NCBI GenBank assembly: GCA_005784505.1
Contig: VCAZ01000012.1
Location: forward strand, 3,539,011-3,603,010
Direction: 5' to 3'
From: Bagarius yarrelli
Lineage: Eukaryota; Chordata; Actinopteri; Siluriformes; Sisoridae
Length of the DNA stretch: 64,000 nt
Made by a program: the position numbers and the translations under genes. A model generated the notes under the pieces. It was not told the DNA's origin and ran no database searches. It saw only the letters and a list, made by a program, of their open reading frames with translations. This document shows, piece by piece, positions 61,011 to 64,000 of the stretch (the first letter of the stretch is position 1; each line of letters starts with the position of its first letter).

Positions 61011-61722
61011 ATACGTGTGGGTGAGTGTGAGCAAACAGACCTCGTGTCCCAAAGTGCACTTAATGATTAACATTTCTGAGCCTGAAAATCAGATACAATT
61101 CAACACGCTGTGACGTGAAGAAAAGCATGAAGAAAGTGTGTGTGTGTGTGTGTGTGTGTTAGCACGTGTAAGCAGTTGTCTAAATTAATTTAGTTTTCAA
61201 GCTTATGCAATAAAAAGGAGAGGTAAGCTGTGTTTGTGCGAGTCTTGGAAAGAATGTTTGTGATGGAATATTTGCTTATATGCAAGTTCTCCAGGTTAAA
61301 TAATTGCAATAAGAATAAAAAAAATAAAATAATAATTTAAAAAAAAAACAAAAAAAAAAACTTACAGCCCAGATAGGGGAAGTGAAACCGAGCACTGCGG
61401 CCTGCAGGCCCTCTGCCACAAAGGGCATGATGTTTTCTCCTAAACGTGTGTCCCGATATAGAGCCCTTAAAATATTTAAGGCATGGACCTGGTGACATGT
61501 AGAATAATTGTCAGTTTAGAGAGCATAGCCATTTCATTTTCTGGGTTTTTTTATTCTTTTTTGTTTTCGTGAGTAAAATGGAGTATGGATGGGTGTAACC
61601 TGTGGGACAGTGCTGCGGTCGCTAGCGCCATCATGACTCGGTATGGCCAGCGCTGTCAACTCTCTCATGGTCATCTTCAGAAGGCTGCAGCTTGAAGACT
61701 TCGGCTCGGAGGACAGCAATGC
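8939..61722 (-). CDS. thada: thada, 3' portion of gene (15 exons in window, several disrupted)
   Basis: THADA is a roughly 1,900-residue HEAT/ARM-repeat protein. With FTSJ1 (yeast Trm732 with Trm7) it supports 2'-O-methylation of tRNA position 32, and in flies it binds SERCA. Exons in gene order: 61600..61722, 61366..61488, 60150..60241, 55242..55331, about 49344..49459, 36743..36911, 32598..32703, 28836..28918, 21048..21409, 17912..18036, 16651..16723, 15281..15431, 14778..14900, 9406..9559, 8939..9253. They follow human THADA from about STVPQVHALNILRALFRD through VYHSREMAARALVPFV, RQNPCLVTR and YLFEKAEVNFWAE to near the C-terminus. Phases agree wherever two clean exons are neighbours. The part with the main DUF2428 core lies beyond position 64000. 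Exons at 49.4, 32.6, 21.0 and 9.4 kb carry frameshifts or stops, so the gene as given cannot make an intact product. Confidence 0.9.
9406..9559 (-). CDS. thada: thada exon E14, frame disrupted
   Basis: It has a strong acceptor (CTTTATATTTCTTCCAG) and a donor (TTG|GTAAGG). The preceding exon ends in phase 1 and the next starts in phase 0, so 152 or 155 nt would fit; it is 154 nt. The end reads LALGDNTQTGSYETLDL and joins DEEFLF in frame, like human WLLGESDD. The middle reads SLCRFAGGVMCCWLM in another frame, like human APGLPILLGWLL. No single frame is open throughout. At least one and probably two indels separate it from a working exon. Confidence 0.65.
9560..14777 (-). other. thada intron E13-E14 (5.2 kb)
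   Basis: No exon was found inside. It contains a SINE at 14005-14127, a partial Tc1/MITE-like end near 12471-12510 (GGACACCTGACCATAACATC), poly-T and A-rich stretches, and a CA tract against the E13 donor. The frame at 14451-14723 has no recognisable relative. Confidence 0.6.
14005..14127 (+). repeat. tRNA-derived SINE
   Basis: It has an A-box-like GTAGCGCAGTGGTTGAG, a B-box-like GGGTTTGATTGCC, the core GGGCCCCTGAGCAAAATG and the tail TCGCTCTGGATAATAG. It lies antisense to thada. Confidence 0.75.
14778..14900 (-). CDS. thada: thada exon E13
   Basis: 123 bp, phase 1 to phase 1. It codes ISHTLELWRSLFTLLQ and then DEDQDVRLKAADF, a typical HEAT-repeat helix pair, like human LALWKCVLTLLQSEEQAVRDAA. 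The acceptor is a GT-rich TGTGTGTGTCAG. The donor ACAG|GTTAAT is followed at once by a (CA)n tract. It is clean. Confidence 0.88.
14963..15115 (+). mobile_element. Tc1/mariner-type MITE fragment
   Basis: Begins CACTGTGTGGCCAAAAGTAT and continues TTGGAACATCTGACCATCAC, the terminal signature of a very common fish Tc1-like MITE group. The copy is internally deleted. Related ends occur near 12471, 19180, 22310, 46829, 61835, 62555, 63360 and 63725. Confidence 0.6.
15281..15431 (-). CDS. thada: thada exon E12
   Basis: 151 bp, phase 0 to phase 1, acceptor GTTTTCTGCGTATAG, donor ATAG|GTGAGTA. It codes WVALVTQDCSEVQPVEVKQM and ends LLTSDTLPIG, like human WVQLVILSCEDHLPTESRLA and FLTNPHPI. It is clean. 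Confidence 0.9.
15432..16650 (-). other. thada intron E11-E12
   Basis: About 1.2 kb of A+T-rich DNA. I see no gene or recognisable element in it. Confidence 0.6.
16651..16723 (-). CDS. thada: thada exon E11
   Basis: 73 bp, phase 2 to phase 0. It codes LELHCAALSLASRLVVHLAE and then KTPL, like human IQSVALRLASKVISHHMQ. The acceptor is a (GT)n tract ending TTTTAG; the donor is TTG|GTAAGG. It is clean. Confidence 0.88.
16724..17911 (-). other. thada intron E10-E11
   Basis: About 1.2 kb. Apart from the CA tract at its end I see only unremarkable sequence. The open frames at 17490-17952 on the plus strand partly overlap E10 antisense and have no recognised relative. Confidence 0.55.
16730..16766. 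repeat. (CA)n microsatellite abutting E11 acceptor
   Basis: About 18 CA units. On the thada strand it reads (GT)n directly before TTTTAG and takes the place of a polypyrimidine tract. Confidence 0.9.
17912..18036 (-). CDS. thada: thada exon E10
   Basis: 125 bp, phase 0 to phase 2, acceptor ATTTTCCTTACAG, donor ACAG|GTAAGC. It codes ILQLLSVLPLSSILPWQD and ends HLLSVAESFTY, like human ILKILHCMDPGEWLPQ. It is clean. Confidence 0.88.
18037..21047 (-). other. thada intron E9-E10 (3.0 kb)
   Basis: It contains a tRNA-like repeat at about 18186-18330 (GGTGGTTTAATGGTTAAAG), a Tc1/MITE-type end near 19176-19225 and a SINE at 20530-20706. No host exon is recognised. Confidence 0.6.
20530..20706 (+). 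repeat. tRNA-derived SINE
   Basis: A near-complete copy: A-box GTGGATCAGTGGTTAAAG, B-box GGCTCGATTCCCAGCAC, core CTGGGCCCTGAGAAGG, tail ATAAAGGCGTCCGCCAAATG. Confidence 0.8.
21048..21409 (-). CDS. thada: thada exon E9, with two in-frame stop codons
   Basis: 362 bp (2 + 120 codons), phase 1 to phase 0, acceptor TTTTTCAGATTCTCAG, donor AAG|GTGAGAG. It codes SGPGAIPYLQSLAHLA, SHESRQLALERLLK and FNYLALREPHPTCLAK. These match human VPGLPQYLQSLTRLA, FPEVRSLTLEALLEK and FLLLAMKENHPECFCK. Between the last two, in the same frame, the sequence reads ...TSAV*P*HFHF, so TGA and TAG interrupt the exon at about 21103-21105 and 21097-21099. Both flanks stay in frame. Confidence 0.85.
21955..22255 (+). repeat. 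Dispersed repeat, copy 1 (mate at 46950)
   Basis: It shares ordered blocks with 46950-47290, including AGTATTTCTTTTGAACAG, GGAATATGGTGTAATT, TTATGTAGTTTGT, CAACTACAGCAGCAGTGTGT and a later TCTAGTCTGT. I do not recognise the family. MITE-like ends lie nearby in both places. Confidence 0.6.
22308..22670 (+). mobile_element. Tc1/mariner-type MITE, decayed
   Basis: Left end CGGTCAAAAGTATGTAAACG; right end GGGCCATATAGTGAACG. These are approximate inverted ends of the fish group typified by TATGGCCAAAAGTATGT. It has no coding potential. Confidence 0.5.
22680..22826 (+). repeat. tRNA-derived SINE, 3' part
   Basis: The core GAGCAAGGTCCTTAACC and tail TTGCTCTGGATAAGAGTG, followed by CAAATGCTATAAATGTAAAT, are clear. 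The head is degenerate. Confidence 0.7.
23675..23886 (-). repeat. tRNA-derived SINE, second family
   Basis: Read on the minus strand it has a tRNA-like head with a variable B-box region, the core CTTGAGCAAGATAACCCC, GCTCCAGGGCGCTGTAT, and a tail ending in CAATGACAATGAA. Related copies lie at 34962-35215 and 37966-38176, with partial copies near 25476 and 56803. Confidence 0.65.
24349..24421 (+). repeat. (GA)n(GAAA)n microsatellite
   Basis: A GA run followed by seven or more GAAA units. The overlapping frames on both strands are low-complexity artefacts. Confidence 0.92.
25162..25199 (+). repeat. (CA)n microsatellite
   Basis: About 18 CA units, uninterrupted. Confidence 0.93.
25694..25852 (-). 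repeat. tRNA-derived SINE (minus orientation)
   Basis: On the plus strand, TTGGCATGTGCTTTTATCCAG (inverted tail), CTAAGGGTCTTGCTCAG (inverted core) and GGAACCACACGTAACCACTG (inverted head) occur in order. Confidence 0.65.
26148..26280. mobile_element. Decayed DNA-transposon end
   Basis: CAGTGGTACCTTGACTTATG resembles the terminal sequence of a widespread fish non-autonomous DNA element (CAGTGGTACCTCGACTTACG type). The remainder is too eroded to classify. Confidence 0.4.
27215..28545 (+). mobile_element. Non-LTR retrotransposon 3' fragment (L2/CR1-Rex1 group)
   Basis: Frame-shifted pieces show the C-terminal reverse-transcriptase region: AEKLVHAFVTSR, DYCNTLLSGC, ITPVLISLHWLPIKSHID, YKALNGLAPQYFSELL and APQLWNNLQISVR. 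A 3' UTR follows with GGGAGTTTTTCCTTGCCACA and a tail near 28507-28540 ending in TTGAATTGAATTGAA. It is truncated and full of stops. It lies antisense to thada. Confidence 0.8.
28836..28918 (-). CDS. thada: thada exon E8
   Basis: 83 bp, phase 2 to phase 1, acceptor TTTGTCTCCATCAG, donor GAAG|GTACGT. It codes (R)QNPCLVTRGTMLDVLSALC, nearly identical to human RQNPCLVTRAVYIDILFLLTC over the motif. It is clean. Confidence 0.9.
30745..31010 (+). mobile_element. LINE 3' tail fragment
   Basis: It shares order and wording with the tail at 28320-28545: GAGAATGGGTTCC, GAAGTTTTTTCCTGCCACAG, GGCCTGCTCATTAGA, TGAGACAATGTTTACTGTAA, then AAGCGCTGTACAAATGAAT. It is a second copy of the same family with only the 3' end present. 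Confidence 0.65.
31110..32040 (-). mobile_element. Tc1-like transposon fragment
   Basis: A minus-strand frame at 31670-31852 begins MKTKELTRQVRDKVLEKF, the hallmark N-terminus of fish Tc1-like transposases (helix-turn-helix DNA-binding domain). The rest of the transposase is frame-shifted or missing and the DDE catalytic region is not readable. It is defunct. Confidence 0.8.
32598..32703 (-). CDS. thada: thada exon E7, frame disrupted
   Basis: Acceptor TGCTGTTTCTTCCAG, donor CAAG|GTAAAC. Flanking phases require length 2 mod 3 but it is 106 nt. The last codons read RVWLATR and join QNPCLVTR in frame, like human KLWLAKRQNPCLVTR. The first read LFLLRP in that same frame, like human VFHLLQA, but stops lie between. 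The middle is open only in another frame (PTPDYPDSDIL). At least one indel is needed, more likely three. Confidence 0.65.
32704..36742 (-). other. thada intron E6-E7 (4.0 kb)
   Basis: It contains a G+C-richer block at 33940-34210, a second-family SINE at 34962-35215 and SINE-tail remnants near 35305-35335. I see no host exon. Confidence 0.55.
34962..35215 (-). repeat. tRNA-derived SINE, second family (near complete)
   Basis: On the minus strand: A-box GGTGGCTCAAATGGTTAAGG, B-box GGGTTCAAGCCCC, core CCTTGAGCAAGACCCTTAAC, GCTCCAGGGGCGCTGTATC, tail GTACCTTGTACAATGACAAT. It is the best copy in the window for defining this family. Confidence 0.8.
36743..36911 (-). CDS. thada: thada exon E6
   Basis: 169 bp, phase 2 to phase 0, acceptor TTTCTTTGTATTTCAG, donor TTGCAG|GTCTGC. 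It codes VYRTREMAARALVPFVLV and QQNHIHGTLLQ, almost identical to human VYHSREMAARALVPFVMI and RQNHIHGTLLQ. This is one of the most conserved THADA segments. It is clean. Confidence 0.95.
37966..38176 (-). repeat. tRNA-derived SINE, second family
   Basis: It matches the copy at 34962-35215 block by block (plus strand GGGTCAGTGTGCAGGGTCAG, ATGATACAGTGCCCCTGG, AAGGGTCTTGCTCAAGGACC). The distal tail is lost. Confidence 0.75.
39347..39800. mobile_element. MITE with inverted ends
   Basis: Left end GGGGTCACCAAACTCGGTCC then TGCAGAGTTTAGCCCC. Right end GGAGCTAAACTGGCCCTCCA then GGACAGAGTCCCCTG is its imperfect inverse. The type (inverted ends around 'gagctaaactctgcagg') is common in fish and non-autonomous. 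No transposase is visible. Confidence 0.65.
40643..40805 (+). repeat. tRNA-derived SINE
   Basis: Head GTGGCAGCTTAGTGGTTACG, core CACTGAGCAAGGCTCTTAAC, degenerate tail CTGGATATGGGGCTCTGCCA. First family, plus orientation. Confidence 0.65.
44030..44400 (+). repeat. Unclassified interspersed repeat, probable
   Basis: TGCACTACCTTATCAGAGCA, TCTTTGCACATCTAGAAC and CCTCTGTACATTATTTA have the style of fish DNA-element ends. CATTGGCTCTGTACATGTACC near 44350 also matches the tail of the second SINE family. The call rests on that tail similarity and the repeat-like style. Confidence 0.4.
46950..47290 (+). repeat. Dispersed repeat, copy 2 (mate at 21955)
   Basis: Ordered similarity to 21955-22255: CTGAAAGATGAATC, GTAGTATTTCTTTTGGACAG, GGAATATGGTGTGATTAGAT, TTATGTAGTTTGTG, CAACTACAGCAACAGCGTGT, GTCTAGTCTGTGCACGTTCA. 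The two are in direct orientation within the same gene. A MITE-like end lies just upstream at about 46829. Confidence 0.6.
49344..49459 (-). CDS. thada: thada exon E5, multiply disrupted
   Basis: Acceptor TTTTTTTGCTCTTGACAAG. It opens RVKLHPSLFLLLLV, like human RHPSMFLLLLV, and PMDG follows, like human SPMDG. GRLYPS (human ERLYAS) and PFIIR (human PFIMR) are readable only in other frames. The 5' end is one base out of phase with E4. The 3' end reads ATCAGTTAGA where an AG|GT donor in phase 2 is expected. Homology is clear in pieces, but no reading frame covers the exon. Confidence 0.65.
50035..50285 (+). repeat. Imperfect tandem duplication
   Basis: CTGCCTTAATTAGAAGTGTG at 50035 and CTGCCTTAATTAGTGTGGAG at 50204 start two similar blocks of about 75-80 bp. 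Both continue through ACATTAA, AGCACACAC, CAATCAAAA and CCCACACACACGAACACA. The spacing is 169 bp. Confidence 0.75.
51950..53660 (+). mobile_element. L2-type LINE, 5'-truncated, defunct
   Basis: Reverse-transcriptase motifs appear in order but in shifting frames: NYRPVSLL, QSGFKAAHSTETALL, LLDLSAAFDTVNHKILL (motif A), VPQGSILGPLF (motif B), YADDTQLVFF (motif C), NLGVTMDNQLSF, LVISKLDYCNSLLAGLP and SLHWLPVAARI. The 3' end has CGCTCTGGACAAAAGTGCC and a TGTAAATGTACATGTAC tail, which matches the tail of the SINEs in this window. No endonuclease domain is present. Frameshifts make it inactive. It lies antisense within a thada intron. Confidence 0.88.
53661..54400 (+). mobile_element. Second non-LTR retrotransposon fragment, family uncertain
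   Basis: Frame-shifted peptides such as PILLYGSEVWGLQ and KTELHFLTQCKKYQHLRQIYF are typical of LINE C-termini. It is clearly different from the L2 copy and abuts its 3' tail. A short CA tract is at 54380-54400. Confidence 0.65.
55242..55331 (-). CDS. thada: thada exon E4
   Basis: 90 bp, phase 2 to phase 2, acceptor CTTTCTTTCAG, donor GACGG|GTAAGA. It codes MTGWEFFTRFPALYPFLLSQ and then LEEAASSVD, like human MTGREFFSRFPELYPFLLKQ. It is clean. Confidence 0.93.
59060..59240 (+). repeat. tRNA-derived SINE, rearranged
   Basis: Head CTGCTCAGTGGTTAAGCTGT. Inside is the inverted pair TTAAGGGGTTAAAGGC / GCATTTAACCCCTTAA, and the tail resembles TCGCTCTAATTAAGGGTGTT. It appears to be a SINE with an internal rearrangement. 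Confidence 0.5.
59488..60122 (+). repeat. Degenerate minisatellite
   Basis: About 630 bp of imperfect units built on GAAATGTACAGTGAGGGAAC followed by TGGGCAGTGAAGGAAGTGTG. The full unit is about 43 bp, with shorter internal AGTGAAGGAACTGG-like subrepeats. The array is purine-rich on the plus strand and ends about 25 bp from the E3 donor. Minus-strand open frames of 148-167 codons across it are compositional. Confidence 0.85.
60150..60241 (-). CDS. thada: thada exon E3
   Basis: 92 bp, phase 0 to phase 2. It codes VRNSSTLLFSTLITRIFGVK and then RGKDEHSKKN, nearly identical to human VRNSSTLLFSALITRIFGVK. Donor AATAA|GTATGA. The acceptor is a run of 46 T followed by AG. It is clean. Confidence 0.95.
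60242..61365 (-). other. thada intron E2-E3
   Basis: About 1.1 kb. It holds the 46-A tract, two GT microsatellites (60984-61010 and 61136-61159) and A-rich sequence against the E2 donor. No exon. Confidence 0.65.
60244..60289. repeat. Poly(A)46 tract, poly(T) acceptor tract of E3
   Basis: Forty-six uninterrupted A on the plus strand. On the thada strand it forms the whole polypyrimidine tract of the E3 acceptor. Confidence 0.9.
61366..61488 (-). CDS. thada: thada exon E2
   Basis: 123 bp, phase 0 to phase 0, acceptor ACATGTCACCAG, donor GCT|GTAAGT. It codes VHALNILRALYRDTRLGENI and ends LGFTSPIWA, like human VHALNILRALFRDTRLGENI and LGFTSPVWA. It is clean and very strongly conserved. Confidence 0.96.
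61600..61722 (-). CDS. thada: thada exon E1 of window
   Basis: 123 bp, phase 0 to phase 0, donor CAG|GTTACA. It codes ALLSSEPKSSSCSLLKMTMR and ends DRSTVPQ, like human ALLASEPKKGRMDLLKITMK and IQSTVPQ. The acceptor is preceded by (TG)n(CG)n ending GCATGCAG. A 111-bp intron separates it from E2. Upstream exons are outside the window. Confidence 0.93.
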
Positions 61723-61832
61723 CTGCATGCGCGCGCACACACACACACACACACACAAAATAACAATATTAATAACAGTGATTATGTTTTAGCAATGCAT
61801 AATTACAATGAACTGCTACATATTTTTTTTAC

Positions 61833-62050
61833 AGAAGTATCGGAACACCTGACCATCCTATTTGTTTGTGTTCCAGATTCAGTGGTACCCTGTAAAAATG
61901 CTTACGGCTAGAACAATCAAGTTTTTCCTTAACAACTTTGCCAAACCATGTCTTTATAGAGCTTGTTTTGTGAACAGGGGCCTTATCATATTAAAACGGT
62001 GTTTAGGTCTTACATTTTTAGCAAAGGTTAAATGTAAAACTACAACGTTA
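61833..62050 (+). mobile_element. Tc1/mariner-type MITE, decayed
   Basis: Starts AGTATCGGAACACCTGACCA and continues through GCCAAACCATGTCTTTATAG and GAACAGGGGCCTTATCATA, internal phrases typical of this fish Tc1 group. A matching opposite end (CCAAATTTGTTCCGGTAAAG, CACAAACTTTGGC) lies at about 62568-62608, so a SINE may have inserted into one element. Confidence 0.55.
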
Positions 62051-62248
62051 AAAGGGACGTGGTAGCTCAGCGGTTAAGGTTATACCACTGATCAGAAGGT
62101 TGTGGGTTCTATTTCCAGCACCCCCAAGCTGCGACTGCTGGACGCCTGAGCAAGGCGTCAACTGTTTCAACTGCTCAGTTGTCTACAAAAAAAAGAAAAG
62201 AATAAAGATAAATGCAAGTCTTTAGATGCCTGCGAAATGCTGTAAATC
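62051..62248 (+). repeat. tRNA-derived SINE (well preserved)
   Basis: A-box GTGGTAGCTCAGCGGTTAAG, B-box GGGTTCTATTTCCAGCACC, core GCCTGAGCAAGGCGTCAACT, tail GATGCCTGCGAAATGCTGTA. It sits inside the decayed Tc1-type MITE, so it is the younger insertion. Confidence 0.75.
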
Positions 62249-63346
62249 AGGCGTTCTACTACAGTCGGTGTTGACTATCACTGGTTATGTCACCTGTTTT
62301 TTTTTTTTTGAAAGTATTAGTTAAGGTAAAAACTAATACATATTAACATACTGAATATCGCTGGTGATAAATAATATTTGATTCCTGTTGCTGATCTGTG
62401 ATGCAATAAGAGGGTCATTCCAATTGCTGTTAATTCGAAAGTGAAAGAAAAACACGCACACACATTTATAAGCTAATTAAAAGCGGTGAGAAAATTTCCT
62501 CACTGTCAGAACTTTTCATTTTACATTATATTTTTCATTTACAGTAAAGATGTTCTAGACAGCCATGTCCAAATTTGTTCCGGTAAAGTGTCCACAAACT
62601 TTGGCTTTTGGCATTTAACGTTTTACATATTCTGCTTTCGCGGCAGTCAGTTCCACAATATTGTTGCACCAAGGATGACTGAATAACACATGGCGATGAT
62701 TAACACTGCTCTGCTTTCGTTGTAATGTTTTCATTAGTAGTCCCTATAATCCCTGAAGCCCCAGCTTTTCTTCAGCTCATTAGTGCAGGGAGGGAAGCGA
62801 AGGCCGGTGTGATCAAAAAAATTTTCATGACGTCTTAATGTATGTAATGGAATTCAAATTTCCTATGAAGTCTCTTAGGAGAAAAAAAAAAGTTGGAGAA
62901 GAATAAGCATGACCAAGCTTCGAGCCACAGGGTGTGACCCCATCCACGTCAGCCTCCCTTTTCAGGAACATGCCGCAGGAACGCATGCATTGAAGCCAGG
63001 GAATTGAATTTATCCTCCCACTCTTGTCCTTTTCCCTCCTTTCTTGTCCTACATTCTAAATCTCACGCCGTCTCTGATAAGTGCTTTTGAAAAACCGTTT
63101 AGTTTAGTTCCTTAACTTCATTAGCCAAATATTTAGCTCCCTTAAAGTGTGATCAACTGGGGAGGAGCCCAGGCAGTGATTAAAAAGCAGATTTTTACAT
63201 GAGGGCAAAAGCTGTTGCAGTTCCTGGTAAAGGAATGGTTTTTACATGCAGGGCATTAAAAAATAAAAAACAGGGCGTCTAACGTCCGTTTCATTTATAT
63301 AGCTGAGCCGTTAAGGCAATCCAAAGCCCACCAGCAAAATTACAGT

Positions 63347-63870
63347 GAACTCTTATACAATCCATGGACAAAAGTCTTGGAACATCTGACCATCCTATTC
63401 TTGTGTTAATAACCTCCACACTTCTGAAAAAAGGGTTTAGCACTAGGTTCTGTAGCCTGGCTTTGTTTTTTTCCAATCAACTGCAATAGTAATAGTGAGA
63501 TCAGGCATGTTGTGCAAGAGAGTAAGTCATGCTCAAGGGCCCAGCAGTGGCAGCCTAATGGTACTAGATCTGAACAAATTACCTTAATCACTGAGTTACC
63601 ATTTGCAGTTAAAGAAATACTGTGCATAATTAATAAATAATTCTGGAAATCAGAAGTTTAACATTGTACATTTCTGAGGTCAACTTTCTCATTTGGATTT
63701 TTGCATAGTTACAGTGAACTGCTACATAGACAAAAGTCTCTAATTATCCTATCCATACATCTTAATTACCTGCACACTTCTGAAAAAATGGCTCACCAGT
63801 GAGGCCAGCAGTAGCAGCGTGGTGGTACTGGGAATTGAACATGTTCTCTTAATCACCAAACTACCACTTG
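63347..63870. repeat. MITE ends with inverted SINE pieces
   Basis: GGACAAAAGTCTTGGAACAT at about 63366 and ACAAAAGTCTCTAATTATCC near 63730 are two similar element starts about 360 bp apart. Each is followed by CACACTTCTGAAAAAA and then an inverted SINE head or core (about 63515-63605 and 63785-63870). This is an imperfect repeat of the whole MITE-plus-SINE module. Confidence 0.55.
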
Positions 63871-64000
63871 CACTTTATGAAAAAAAGCCCCAAATTTCTT
63901 GTTTGGATATTTGCATTGTTAAAGACATTCCAGCTGCTCTTTAAGGACTAATGAATTACGTTGTTCACACACACATAAAGTAACCTCATGATCCCTGCTA

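Larger units (their letters stand above)
61723..64000 (-). other. thada intron sequence to the window edge
   Basis: I find no further exon. The next expected one would carry the RRSAGIPF-type motif and must lie beyond 64000. Contents are MITE-like ends, three SINE pieces and A+T-rich DNA. Confidence 0.6.

Overview
The window is vertebrate nuclear DNA, almost certainly from a ray-finned fish. Evidence: GT-AG split genes; a two-exon ZFP36-family gene beside multi-exon THADA-like coding sequence, matching the human ZFP36L2-THADA neighbourhood (both genes on one strand, ZFP36L2 beyond the 3' end of THADA); fish-type tRNA-derived SINEs; L2-type LINEs; Tc1-like fragments; many AC/GT microsatellites. 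The repeats would suit an otophysan such as a catfish or characin relative, but the species cannot be fixed from sequence alone.

Layout, all genes on the minus strand: (1) 1-3.2 kb, gene-free flank with SINE remnants. (2) 3.2/3.9-7.0 kb, zfp36l2: exon 1 codes 17 residues, a 236-bp intron follows, and exon 2 codes the two CCCH fingers and the C-terminal CNOT1-binding tail. Its long 3' UTR has three UAUUUAU heptamers, the protein's own target motif. (3) 7.0-8.66 kb, intergenic and promoter region with a CCAAT box, a GC/KLF-type box and a long (TA)n tract. (4) 8.66 kb to the right edge, the 3' part of thada: 15 exons (named E1-E15 here from 5' to 3') spread over 53 kb, coding roughly the last 730 residues. 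The 5' part of thada lies beyond position 64000. Introns hold two tRNA-SINE families, at least two LINE families, a Tc1-like fragment, MITE-like elements, microsatellites and a minisatellite.

The most unexpected observation is that thada does not read through. Eleven exons are clean, with consensus or usable splice sites and compatible phases wherever two clean exons are neighbours. Four exons (E5, E7, E9, E14) carry lesions: frameshifts, a lost canonical donor, and two in-frame stops inside a 12-nt GT...AG segment. Either the gene is decaying in this lineage, or the assembly contains local indel errors clustered in those exons; sequence alone cannot decide.

Functionally, ZFP36L2 is a cytoplasmic mRNA-decay factor that binds AU-rich elements and recruits CCR4-NOT. 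THADA is a large HEAT/ARM-repeat protein; its yeast homologue Trm732 and human THADA partner Trm7/FTSJ1 for 2'-O-methylation of tRNA position 32, and fly THADA binds SERCA. They are neighbours by conserved synteny, with no sign of a shared pathway. Human sequences used for comparison are from memory, so alignments are qualitative.
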